A stretch of DNA of 33,495 nt, taken from an uncultured Clostridia bacterium. Its GTDB lineage: Bacteria > Bacillota > Clostridia > TANB77 > CAG-508. This document shows positions 1 to 7,364 of the stretch, in pieces. Below the pieces are notes generated by a model. That model saw only the letters and a list, made by a program, of their open reading frames with translations. It made no database searches and was not told the origin of the DNA. The stretch lies in assembly GCA_947628815.1 (NCBI GenBank), contig CANRBJ010000015.1, forward strand, positions 1 to 33,495, written 5' to 3'. Numbering within the stretch: the first letter of the stretch is position 1; every line of letters starts with the position of its first letter. The translations under genes and the position numbers were made by a program.

Positions 1-75
1 ACGAAATTTGACAAAAAAATTAAGCATTTTTAATGCTTACAAAGATTTTTGTGTTATGAAAGTGTCAAACTTCCG
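1..75 (+). repeat. Left terminal copy of a ~68-bp dispersed repeat
   Basis: Positions 8-75 match the reverse complement of 33421-33488 at 64 of 68 bases with no gap, and base i pairs with base 33496-i, so the copies sit in exact register with the two window ends. The unit itself starts with TTTGACA (7-13) and ends with TGTCAAA (63-69), and contains a hairpin AAGCATT/AATGCTT at 22-38. This looks like a small MITE-like or palindromic dispersed repeat; that the contig stops in it at both ends suggests an assembly break at a multicopy sequence (inference). Confidence 0.8.
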
Positions 76-299
76 TTCCTCCTATTTTTTCTCTTAAAAC
101 GTTTGTTTGTAACTGTATTATTACACGTCCACATTTATTTGTCAAGTATTTTTTTTAATTTTTTTAATTTTATCTTTACTTTTTTATTTTTTTATAGTTT
201 AATATATCTATTCGAATTATTTTTATTTACATTTTATTTTTTTCATTTATTTGATTTCTTGAAATGTTTTCAAAAAAGCAAAAAATGTATTGTGTTTTA
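76..299. other. AT-rich gene-free stretch
   Basis: Long T-rich runs dominate this stretch. No credible ribosome binding site plus start codon, no RNA fold I recognise and no repeat copy is seen. Open frames here translate to Phe/Leu-rich low-complexity sequence typical of chance frames in T-rich DNA. Confidence 0.6.
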
Positions 300-328
300 T
301 TGACAAACTATGTTTGTTATATTATAAT
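300..328 (+). promoter_or_regulatory. Sigma-A-type promoter of the Rpn-family gene
   Basis: A consensus TTGACA (300-305) and TATAAT (323-328) are separated by 17 bp, 20 bp upstream of the start codon at 348. Both hexamers match the consensus at every position. Confidence 0.75.
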
Positions 329-347
329 TAAGAAAGAAGGAATGCCT

Positions 348-1361
348 ATGAAATTGTATACTTATGATGATTATTTGAAATGGAGAAAATATTTTCTTTT
401 TAACAGCCCATGTATGTTAAAAGAAGACTCTTCTACCTATACAGTCCTCTATAATGACTTAAATGAAACAAAAATTAATGATATTCACGATAAGTCTTAT
501 CGCAATTTACTAAATGATAAAGAAGAATTTTCTTTGTTTTTAAGTAATTTCTTGGGTTATACTATTTCTTCAGATAATTTATCTAAATATAATAATGACT
601 TTATTACTAATAACTTTAATAATAGACGTTCTGATATTGTATATAAACTAAACAATAAACCTATATACATATTTGTTGAACATCAATCTACTATTGATTA
701 CTCTATAAATTATAGAATTTTTTTTTATTATTCTTTACTTTTAAATGATGTTGTAGATAAAACTAAAATAAAACAAAAAAATTATAAATTTCCTATAATT
801 ATACCTATTTTGCTTTATACTGGTACTAATAAATGGAATCTTGTTCCTAATATAAAAGAAAAACAGGTTAATAGTACAGTATTTAATAATAAGAAACTAG
901 ATTATGAATATGATTTTATTTCTATTCATAATTATTCTATACCACAATTACTTAAATCAAATACTACTATAGGATATATGATGGCTACTGATAAATGTAC
1001 TTCAAAAAATGAATTGTATGATGTTCTTAATACTTTGTCTTTACTGGATATATCTGATAGTCAAAAAAAGATATTACAAAGATATATATTTTTTGTTTTT
1101 GGTAAATCTTTTTCAAAAAAAGTTAGAGATAATTTAATAAAAAAATTTAATAAAGGAGTGGATGAAAATATGAAATGTGCATGGCAATATCTTATTGAAG
1201 ATATAAGAAGAGATCGAGCTGAAGGTAAGGCTGAGGGGCAAAAGGAAATTATCAAAAGAATGTTACAAAATGGTGAAAGTATTGATAAAATCAAATTATA
1301 CTGCGGTTATAATTTAAAAGAAATCAGAGCTATTCAAAAAGAATTAAATCTGCTTGCTTAA
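348..1361 (+). CDS. Rpn-family recombination-promoting nuclease / PD-(D/E)XK transposase-like protein
   Basis: This 337-aa protein belongs to the Rpn/YhgA-like group (also annotated as PD-(D/E)XK nuclease family transposase). The nuclease core is seen as D96 followed by the strand IYIFVEHQS with E111 and Q113, the E-h-Q form usual in this family; the fold cuts DNA with divalent metal. The C-terminus has the charged RAEGKAEGQKEIIKRML tail typical of Rpn proteins (about residues 290-310). I chose ATG 348 because AAGAAGG lies 7 bp upstream; an earlier in-frame ATG at 264 lies ahead of the promoter. It has its own promoter, no partner gene, and is closed by a bidirectional terminator shared with the convergent surface cluster. 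Rpn proteins are linked to horizontal transfer and phage defence in E. coli; the role here is unknown. Confidence 0.8.
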   Translation: MKLYTYDDYLKWRKYFLFNSPCMLKEDSSTYTVLYNDLNETKINDIHDKSYRNLLNDKEEFSLFLSNFLGYTISSDNLSKYNNDFITNNFNNRRSDIVYKLNNKPIYIFVEHQSTIDYSINYRIFFYYSLLLNDVVDKTKIKQKNYKFPIIIPILLYTGTNKWNLVPNIKEKQVNSTVFNNKKLDYEYDFISIHNYSIPQLLKSNTTIGYMMATDKCTSKNELYDVLNTLSLLDISDSQKKILQRYIFFVFGKSFSKKVRDNLIKKFNKGVDENMKCAWQYLIEDIRRDRAEGKAEGQKEIIKRMLQNGESIDKIKLYCGYNLKEIRAIQKELNLLA

Positions 1362-1365
1362 AATT

Positions 1366-1410
1366 AGTATAATCTAGTCACTGTTTGTGACTGGATTATA
1401 CTATACTTTT
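1366..1410. terminator. Bidirectional terminator between convergent genes
   Basis: A 16-bp stem (1366-1381 with 1387-1402, one G-T pair) with a 5-base loop is followed by a T tract on the plus strand. It lies just after the Rpn-family stop and overlaps the stop codon (TAG at 1403-1401, minus strand) of the convergent cohesin gene. Confidence 0.75.
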
Positions 1411-2258
1411 TCATTTTTATATTTTCTAATTAACATAAATATTAATGCTCCAATACATACTACAACAATAATTGCAAATACAATATTTCCTATATTTATT
1501 TTCTTTGGCATTTCTTCATCATTTTGTACTACTTCTTGTTCTGAATTAATTTGTGCAATCTCTTCTTGTTCTTCTTCTACTGTTTTTTTGTACAATCTTA
1601 TTTGATAATTATTTGTAGTAATTCCATCTTTTGCTATAACACTAATTGTAATAATATTTTCACCAAAATTAATATTATCTTGACCTTGTATATTTACAGT
1701 TGCACCTTCAATTTTAGGAACTGCTAATATGTTTAAGGTTTCTATATTACTTCCTACTTCTGCTGTGTATTCATAAATGTTTTCATTGAATTCTGGATTT
1801 AGCATAACATTTTCAATTGCTAAGTTTTCTAGGTTTGCATTTGCTAAATTTGGATTGTCTGTTTTGGTTGCGTTTATTGTATATGTTTTTGTTGTTTTGT
1901 TATCTGCTGCTATAACTTTTATTGTTATTTTATTTAAACCTGTTTGTAAATTTGTATTTCCAGAAACTGATACTTTTGCTTTACTGTCTTGTGCAATAGC
2001 ATTAATTTGGATACTATTAACATTATCTGACACTACAAGATTATAGTTTGTTATATTTTTATTGAATGCTGGAGTTAAACCTTCTACATCTAAATGTAAT
2101 TCCTTTAAATTTGCATTTGTAGAAGTTGTGTTTTCTCCTGCATTATTTCCTCCACTAGACGGTTTATTTTGACTTGATCCTCCTGTTCCTGTTTGCGTAC
2201 CACTTCCTGTATTTCCACCAGTATTACTTCCCGTATTACTTCCTGCATTACTTCCCCC
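1401..2258 (-). CDS. C-terminal part of membrane-anchored cohesin protein: linker, two cadherin-like beta-sandwich domains, TM anchor
   Basis: This is the continuation, in another frame, of the cohesin gene that starts at 2772. From the frameshift it encodes a Gly/Ser/Asn/Thr-rich linker, then two repeats that each open with ANLKEL/ANLENL and resemble the Cadherin-like beta-sandwich domain (PF12733 type, around 85 residues each), an acidic Glu/Gln-rich spacer, one transmembrane helix (NIVFAIIVVVCIGALIFML) and a short basic cytoplasmic tail. There is no LPXTG motif, so it is held by the membrane helix rather than by sortase. The frame can be extended upstream to 2351, but that extension is just the cohesin gene read out of frame; no ribosome binding site supports a separate start. 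One gene with the upstream piece (about 455 aa in total) is by far the best reading. Confidence 0.7.
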   Translation of the reverse strand, partial: GGSNAGSNTGSNTGGNTGSGTQTGTGGSSQNKPSSGGNNAGENTTSTNANLKELHLDVEGLTPAFNKNITNYNLVVSDNVNSIQINAIAQDSKAKVSVSGNTNLQTGLNKITIKVIAADNKTTKTYTINATKTDNPNLANANLENLAIENVMLNPEFNENIYEYTAEVGSNIETLNILAVPKIEGATVNIQGQDNINFGENIITISVIAKDGITTNNYQIRLYKKTVEEEQEEIAQINSEQEVVQNDEEMPKKINIGNIVFAIIVVVCIGALIFMLIRKYKNEKV

Positions 2259-2772
2259 GCGTTTCTCCTGTATTACCTGTATTAGAATTGCCTCCTGTAC
2301 TTCCACCTTGATTTGCTGGTGGCGTTGTTTGTTTTTCTTGTATTGTAACACTTGCTCCAGAAAAACTTGGATTTATATTTTTTTCATCTGGTGAATAAAA
2401 ATCTCCACTTACTGAAAAACTTGCTTTTCCTGCTTGTTTTGCTCTAAATTTAAATATTGCAATTGTCCCACCTGTTTTGGGGCTTTCACCTCCTGCTGGA
2501 TCAGTCCATGTGTATATTGCTCTTCCATTTGAAAAACTGCTATTGCTAGGTCCAGAAATATATTCTACTTTACTTGTATCTACACTTACTCTTGCAGTTA
2601 ATGTTGCAACACTTGCTCCGCTTAAATTAACATTTATGCTAAATTCATCTCCTACATTAACTGTTCCTTTACTTACTGATAAAGTAATACTACCTACTGC
2701 CTCTACTTTTGTTGTGCATAATAATAAAAGTACAAATGCAATCATACAAAAATATAATTTTAACTTCTTCAT
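2248..2772 (-). CDS. N-terminal part of the cohesin-domain surface protein (frameshifted in the linker)
   Basis: A signal peptide (basic start, hydrophobic LYFCMIAFVLLLLC core, cleavage near VEA) is followed by a cohesin domain of about 115 residues: the VGDEFSINVNLSG strand, the RVSVDTSKVEYISG strand, and the TGGTIAIFKFRAKQAG segment are typical of type I-like cohesins, which bind dockerins. It then enters a Thr/Gly/Asn-rich linker and stops early at TAA in this frame. One extra base near 2259 explains the stop: removing it joins this frame to the beta-sandwich and TM region downstream. ATG 2772 is chosen over 2775 because AGGAGG is then 6 bp away. The gene directly upstream encodes a dockerin-bearing enzyme, the natural partner. 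The frameshift may be a sequencing error. Confidence 0.75.
   Translation of the reverse strand: MKKLKLYFCMIAFVLLLLCTTKVEAVGSITLSVSKGTVNVGDEFSINVNLSGASVATLTARVSVDTSKVEYISGPSNSSFSNGRAIYTWTDPAGGESPKTGGTIAIFKFRAKQAGKASFSVSGDFYSPDEKNINPSFSGASVTIQEKQTTPPANQGGSTGGNSNTGNTGETRGK
2259..2259 (-). other. Apparent single-base insertion splitting the cohesin gene
   Basis: In the coding strand an extra C precedes a run of five G. Without it the linker reads ...TGETGGSNAGSN..., matching the repetitive linker downstream; with it the frame ends within three codons. See the same context at 17166 and 17224. Confidence 0.6.
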
Positions 2773-2788
2773 CATTTTCCTCCTAGTT

Positions 2789-5032
2789 TCATTGTTCTAT
2801 AAACTTTGTTTCTAGTATGTGTTTTTGTATTTTTAAAACATCTAAAGATGATGGTAATTCACCGTTTTTTGAAATATTCCCTGCTTTTAGGAATATACCA
2901 TTCATTATTTTTGTTTCTAATATATGTTTTTGTAAAACTAAAACATCTAACGAATTTATTAGTCCATCTCCATTAACATCTCCATAAATAATAAATTTAT
3001 AGGTGTATATTTCATTTCCTTCTTCATCTTTTAAAACAAGTTTAGATCCTGTTCCAATTATGTCTGTATCTTCTAATACTTTATTTTCATAATTATAAAA
3101 TTCCATAGTTAAATTAGTGTTTACTAAACTTTTTATTTCTTTTACAGTTGAATGGTTAACATCTACCCCACTAATTTCATCATTTTCTGTGCGCACACTA
3201 GAATCTATTTCTAAAATAATATCGCTAGATAATTCCTTTACTACTACATTACATTTTGCTTGCACAGTTTCTTCTTCATTTTTTGCAATAATTTCGGTAT
3301 TACCTACTGAATTTGCAGTTATTACTCCTTCTTCATTAACACTTGCAATAGTATTATTATTAGAAGACCATTTAATGGTTTTATTAGTTGCATCTTCTGG
3401 TAAAATATTTGCAAATAACTTTGTAGTTTTACCAACTAATAACTGCACTTCTTCATTTGATAAGGTAATATTGGTTATAGGCGCATATACTGTTATATCT
3501 ATTGAGCTAGAAACATTTCCACTAACAGTTCTTGCAGTAATTGTTGCCATACCTGCTCTAATTCCAGTTATTTGCCCATTATTAACACTTACAATATCAT
3601 CATTGCTTGAACTCCATATTATTTCTTCTGTTACTCCTTTCGGTTCTAGTTCTATTTTAATTTGATTTGTACTTCCTTTTGTAATAACTGGATTATCTAT
3701 ACTTAATTTTATATTTGTAACACTTGGTTCTGGAACCTCTTTTAAATAATTTTGAAATACATAACCAACCATTCCATTTTCAAGTTCGATTTTATCCCAT
3801 CTTTCTCCTAATTGCTTACCTTTTTTTAATCTTGTTAAAATATCATTTTTGTTTACAGTAGTTAAAATTTCATATGCTGTACTAGGTCCGCTTCTTACAT
3901 TTAAATTTCCACTTACATCTGCATACACTTTTTTATTATCAACATCATAATCTGATTCTAAAATGTTTGGACTTTCAGTAGCATATTGTGGCATATTTTC
4001 ATAAACTGGTATAACAAATCCAATAGATGATGATAACATATTATTTGATGAATATGCTTTATATATTCCGCTAGATTCACTATATGGCGCTAAACAATTT
4101 GTCATATATTGATGCCAAAATAAATCTCCTTCTCTATCATTGTTTACGTCAAATTTCTGAAGATATAACGTATTTTGACCTACAGAAATATAACTACTTC
4201 CTATAAAAACTGCTCCACCTTTTATTGCTTTTTCTGGATTATTCCAAGGAATTAATAAATTAGCTTTTACACTTTCAGACGCTCCTTTTCCATCTTTTGC
4301 AAATTGTAATCCATTTTTTATTGCTCCTAGTGGTTCATTTGAACTTGTTGCTCCTATATTATAGAAATTATAATATCCTTCATAACCAGAAACGGTTCCG
4401 CTAATTGAGTTATGTGTTATGAATGGTCCAACCTCTTGTTTAATTCTAGACGCTAAATGATAAGGACTTACTCCCGAATAAATACCTGCACTCCAAATTA
4501 AGTCAGCATATTTTTCAGTCATATTTATATTTTGCCCATTTGATGTTCTATAACTTACTTTTCTATTATAAAATTCTGTACCATATAATATTTTTTCTAC
4601 CCCTTCTAAGGAATTCGTTGTAGGATCATATGATAATTTTTCAAACTGAAAAACTCGTACTTCGTTTAAAAAATTTCGTGGATCCATAGTATATTCTACT
4701 GCTTTTTTAGAAGCATTTACCCAACCTAAATCGATTTCTACATTATAAATTCCACTATCTGTACATTTCCAGTAATCTGAGTATGATAATGGCACTAAAT
4801 TTTTATTGTTTCTATATTCCTGAGATACACAATGGTTCCAGTCAAACCCAGTATATAATGCTGTAAATTCCCAATTTGGATGTTTTTTCTTTAGCTCATA
4901 TAAATATGGTTTATAACTATCTGGAAAGTTTTCAATTCCTTGTTTTTTTACAGACGCTAATGATTTTGTGGAAAATGACAATAATATAAAACAAAAAAAT
5001 ACTATATATTTAAAAAATGCTTTTTTTCTCAT
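2789..5032 (-). CDS. Dockerin-bearing beta-N-acetylglucosaminidase with SH3b and Big2 domains
   Basis: A secreted peptidoglycan hydrolase of 747 aa. In order (numbering from ATG 5047): signal peptide 6-32; an N-terminal segment; a LytB/Acm-like glucosaminidase domain about 180-320 with a candidate catalytic Glu in RIKQEVG (E205); bacterial SH3 domain about 372-438 (NLNVRSGPSTAYEIL); two Big2 immunoglobulin-like domains about 442-522 and 524-605; a beta-rich module 606-688; and a C-terminal dockerin of two repeats, GDVNGDGLINSLDVLVLQK and a second repeat in which the calcium-binding Asp positions are largely replaced (NISKNGELPSSLDV). Both repeats end in KHILETK. Start at 5032 is preferred because GGGAG lies upstream with good spacing. 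It lies between the sortase and the cohesin gene, which suggests docking on that membrane-anchored cohesin (inference). Confidence 0.85.
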   Translation of the reverse strand: MRKKAFFKYIVFFCFILLSFSTKSLASVKKQGIENFPDSYKPYLYELKKKHPNWEFTALYTGFDWNHCVSQEYRNNKNLVPLSYSDYWKCTDSGIYNVEIDLGWVNASKKAVEYTMDPRNFLNEVRVFQFEKLSYDPTTNSLEGVEKILYGTEFYNRKVSYRTSNGQNINMTEKYADLIWSAGIYSGVSPYHLASRIKQEVGPFITHNSISGTVSGYEGYYNFYNIGATSSNEPLGAIKNGLQFAKDGKGASESVKANLLIPWNNPEKAIKGGAVFIGSSYISVGQNTLYLQKFDVNNDREGDLFWHQYMTNCLAPYSESSGIYKAYSSNNMLSSSIGFVIPVYENMPQYATESPNILESDYDVDNKKVYADVSGNLNVRSGPSTAYEILTTVNKNDILTRLKKGKQLGERWDKIELENGMVGYVFQNYLKEVPEPSVTNIKLSIDNPVITKGSTNQIKIELEPKGVTEEIIWSSSNDDIVSVNNGQITGIRAGMATITARTVSGNVSSSIDITVYAPITNITLSNEEVQLLVGKTTKLFANILPEDATNKTIKWSSNNNTIASVNEEGVITANSVGNTEIIAKNEEETVQAKCNVVVKELSSDIILEIDSSVRTENDEISGVDVNHSTVKEIKSLVNTNLTMEFYNYENKVLEDTDIIGTGSKLVLKDEEGNEIYTYKFIIYGDVNGDGLINSLDVLVLQKHILETKIMNGIFLKAGNISKNGELPSSLDVLKIQKHILETKFIEQ

Positions 5033-5088
5033 AACATTCTCCCTCATATATAGTATTTTTCAATTTTTCTTTTTTATACAAAAGTTTA

Positions 5089-5802
5089 TTAATCATAAAC
5101 TTCAATTGCTTTTACAATAACTCTTTGTACTGCACCTGTTGTACATGTAATTAAAGTTACTTCTCTTTCAGAATTTGTTTGTTGGTTTAGACATTTTACG
5201 TCTTTTGGACTTGTTTTATATGTATCGTATACTTGATATTTAACACTTCTATCGTAAGTGTCTGTTAGTATAATTTCATCTTGCTTTTCTAATTTTTTAA
5301 TTTTTCCAAACATTTTGCCATTTTTATAATTATGCCCTGCTATACAAAAATTTCCTATTTTATTAATTTCTGGTCCATATAGCTTCGTAACTGATACTTT
5401 TAAAGATTTACTATTTGTTTCTGATAATATGTAACTTGTTAAATTTATTTTTGGTATTTCGATTTTTCCAATTACCTTATAACCTTTTAATTCTCGTGGC
5501 ATATTTTTATATTCTTCAAGTACTACTTTTTCTTCTTGTTTTACTTCTGGATTCACGTTTTCATTTTTTTCTTCTGCTATCTGGTTTGTTTTTATTTTAT
5601 TTGTGTTTACTTCATTATTATTTTTAACTTCTATTTGTATATTTTTCTTTTCTTGTATAATATCCTTTTTCATTTGCTCAAAATTATTTGTTTCTCTTAT
5701 CTTAATTATTCCTACTACAATAAAAGTTAGTTGTAAAAATATAATTACACTAAATAATAGGATTGTTTTAGATAATTTGAAACACCTAAAATTTGCTTTC
5801 AT
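5089..5802 (-). CDS. Class D-like sortase transpeptidase
   Basis: A 237-aa membrane-anchored sortase, which cleaves LPXTG-type sorting signals and joins the protein to the cell wall. Visible: N-terminal helix (about 10-33), a Lys/Asn/Glu-rich stalk (about 40-100), then the catalytic domain with His157 in CIAGHNY, Cys220 in TLITC and Arg227 in QRVIV, the three catalytic residues of the family. AGAAGGGA precedes the ATG. It follows the LPXTG protein by 16 bp, so the two are likely co-transcribed and the upstream protein is the likely substrate. The class (D versus E) cannot be settled by eye. Confidence 0.88.
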   Translation of the reverse strand: MKANFRCFKLSKTILLFSVIIFLQLTFIVVGIIKIRETNNFEQMKKDIIQEKKNIQIEVKNNNEVNTNKIKTNQIAEEKNENVNPEVKQEEKVVLEEYKNMPRELKGYKVIGKIEIPKINLTSYILSETNSKSLKVSVTKLYGPEINKIGNFCIAGHNYKNGKMFGKIKKLEKQDEIILTDTYDRSVKYQVYDTYKTSPKDVKCLNQQTNSEREVTLITCTTGAVQRVIVKAIEVYD

Positions 5803-5818
5803 GAATCCCTTCTTCTAC

Positions 5819-6454
5819 TTACGCTTTCATTCTTTTTTTGTTTAGGTAAATTCCTACTATGCTAATTATTAATGTAAGAGCAATAATATACATTGCATAT
5901 TCTATTACACTAGTACCTGTTTTTGGTAATTCTCCTAAGGTATTATTTGCTATATTATTATCTACTACTGCATTATCTATAACATTATTTTCTGGTACTT
6001 CATCTTCTTCATATACATGTACAGTAAATTGTTTTGTTGTAATAACTTTTTCTGGTTCTTGAGAAACATCTACTAAAGATAATGTAGTTGTATAAGTTCC
6101 AGCTTCTGGATATGTTGCTTGTATAGGTGTTACATTAATTGTTGCTGAATTAACTGGAAATCCTGTTTGTGGTCCCCAATATTCTAGTTGTGCTACATTA
6201 TATTGAGTATTGTTAGAATCTCTTGCTAGAATAACTGGCGTTGCAGGTCCTTCTATTTTTATTTTTACTCTAACTTTCGAATATGGTAAACTATCTTTTC
6301 CTGCCTTTAATATAACATATCCATCCTTTTGTACATTTTTAACAACTTCTCCTGTATACTGTAAATCAAATGTATAGTCTTCTACTGCATATACAGGCAT
6401 TGCCATAAAAAACATTAGTATAAACATCATCATACCCCATAATACTTTTTTCAT
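5819..6454 (-). CDS. LPXTG cell-wall anchored surface protein
   Basis: A 211-aa exported protein: signal peptide (about 1-23, ending near VYA), a beta-rich extracellular region with no family I recognise, an Asn/Asp/Val-rich spacer (about 152-172), then a sorting signal LPKTG at 176-180, a hydrophobic helix and a basic KKRMKA tail. This is the classical sortase substrate layout. AGAAGGGGAG lies upstream of the ATG. First gene of the surface cluster and adjacent to the sortase; 71 bp separate it from murI. Confidence 0.85.
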   Translation of the reverse strand: MKKVLWGMMMFILMFFMAMPVYAVEDYTFDLQYTGEVVKNVQKDGYVILKAGKDSLPYSKVRVKIKIEGPATPVILARDSNNTQYNVAQLEYWGPQTGFPVNSATINVTPIQATYPEAGTYTTTLSLVDVSQEPEKVITTKQFTVHVYEEDEVPENNVIDNAVVDNNIANNTLGELPKTGTSVIEYAMYIIALTLIISIVGIYLNKKRMKA

Positions 6455-6525
6455 ATCATTCTCCCCTTCTGATTTTAGTTTATACTAATATATATTTATA
6501 TTTTTTTGTTTTATTCCAAATATTT

Positions 6526-7341
6526 CTATTCAATATCAATTTTAATAATTTTATCTTGTATAGTCTTATCTTGTAGCAAATTTCCTGCTACTTGTATGAA
6601 ATTACATTCTGTATCTGTTAAATAATATGTACATTTTCCAACATTTTTTTCATCGTTAATTAATTCACAATTTATTAAATATTCTTGCAAAAATTCTGCT
6701 ATTTTTTCACCTGTGTTGATAATTTTTACATTTTTACCTAACTCTTCCCTAATTAATTTTGCAAACAAAGGATAATGTGTACATCCTAAGATTATTGCAT
6801 CAATTGGCTCTTCTTTAAATGGTTTCATATACTCTTTAATTGCTTCTTTTGCTATACCATTAGAAGTCCAGCCCTGTTCTGCCATCGGAGCAAGCAGTGG
6901 ACATGCCTTACTAATTACTTCTACATTTTTTATCTCACTTTTTAATTCCTCATCCCATTTATTACTTCTAATTGTTCCTTCTGTTGCTATAACTCCTATT
7001 CTATTTTCTTTTAATAAGTTTTTATCACTTTTTATAGACTCAATAGTTGGTGTAATAATTCCTATAATAGGTACTTTGTATGTATTTTTTAGCACATTTA
7101 AAGCTTGACTTGTTGCTGTTCCACATGCTATAATTATTAATTTTACATTTTTTGCAATTAGAAAGCCAGCACATTTAGTTGCTATTTTTATAACAGTATC
7201 TTTAGATTTATCTCCATAAGGAAAATTTTTTGTATCTCCTAAATAAATTAAATCTTCATTTGGAAAACATTTCTTTATTTCAGAAAGTACTGTCATTCCT
7301 CCAACACCGGAATCGAATATCCCAATTGGTCTTTTATCCAT
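6526..7341 (-). CDS. murI: Glutamate racemase
   Basis: Interconverts L- and D-glutamate, supplying D-Glu for peptidoglycan. The 271-aa length is normal. Catalytic cysteines are C73 in IIACGTATS and C187 in ILGCTHYPL; the FDSGVGGMTV substrate loop is at 9-18. It starts 23 bp after the pheT stop, on the same strand, so it probably belongs to the pheS-pheT transcript and falls under the Phe T-box. Confidence 0.95.
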   Translation of the reverse strand: MDKRPIGIFDSGVGGMTVLSEIKKCFPNEDLIYLGDTKNFPYGDKSKDTVIKIATKCAGFLIAKNVKLIIIACGTATSQALNVLKNTYKVPIIGIITPTIESIKSDKNLLKENRIGVIATEGTIRSNKWDEELKSEIKNVEVISKACPLLAPMAEQGWTSNGIAKEAIKEYMKPFKEEPIDAIILGCTHYPLFAKLIREELGKNVKIINTGEKIAEFLQEYLINCELINDEKNVGKCTYYLTDTECNFIQVAGNLLQDKTIQDKIIKIDIE

Positions 7342-7364
7342 TTTGCTTCACTCTTTCTTTTTAT

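Noticed and set aside
3117-3665. 182-aa plus-strand frame inside the glucosaminidase gene
   Set aside because: Mirror of the Big2/linker codons; the minus-strand protein has clear domains.
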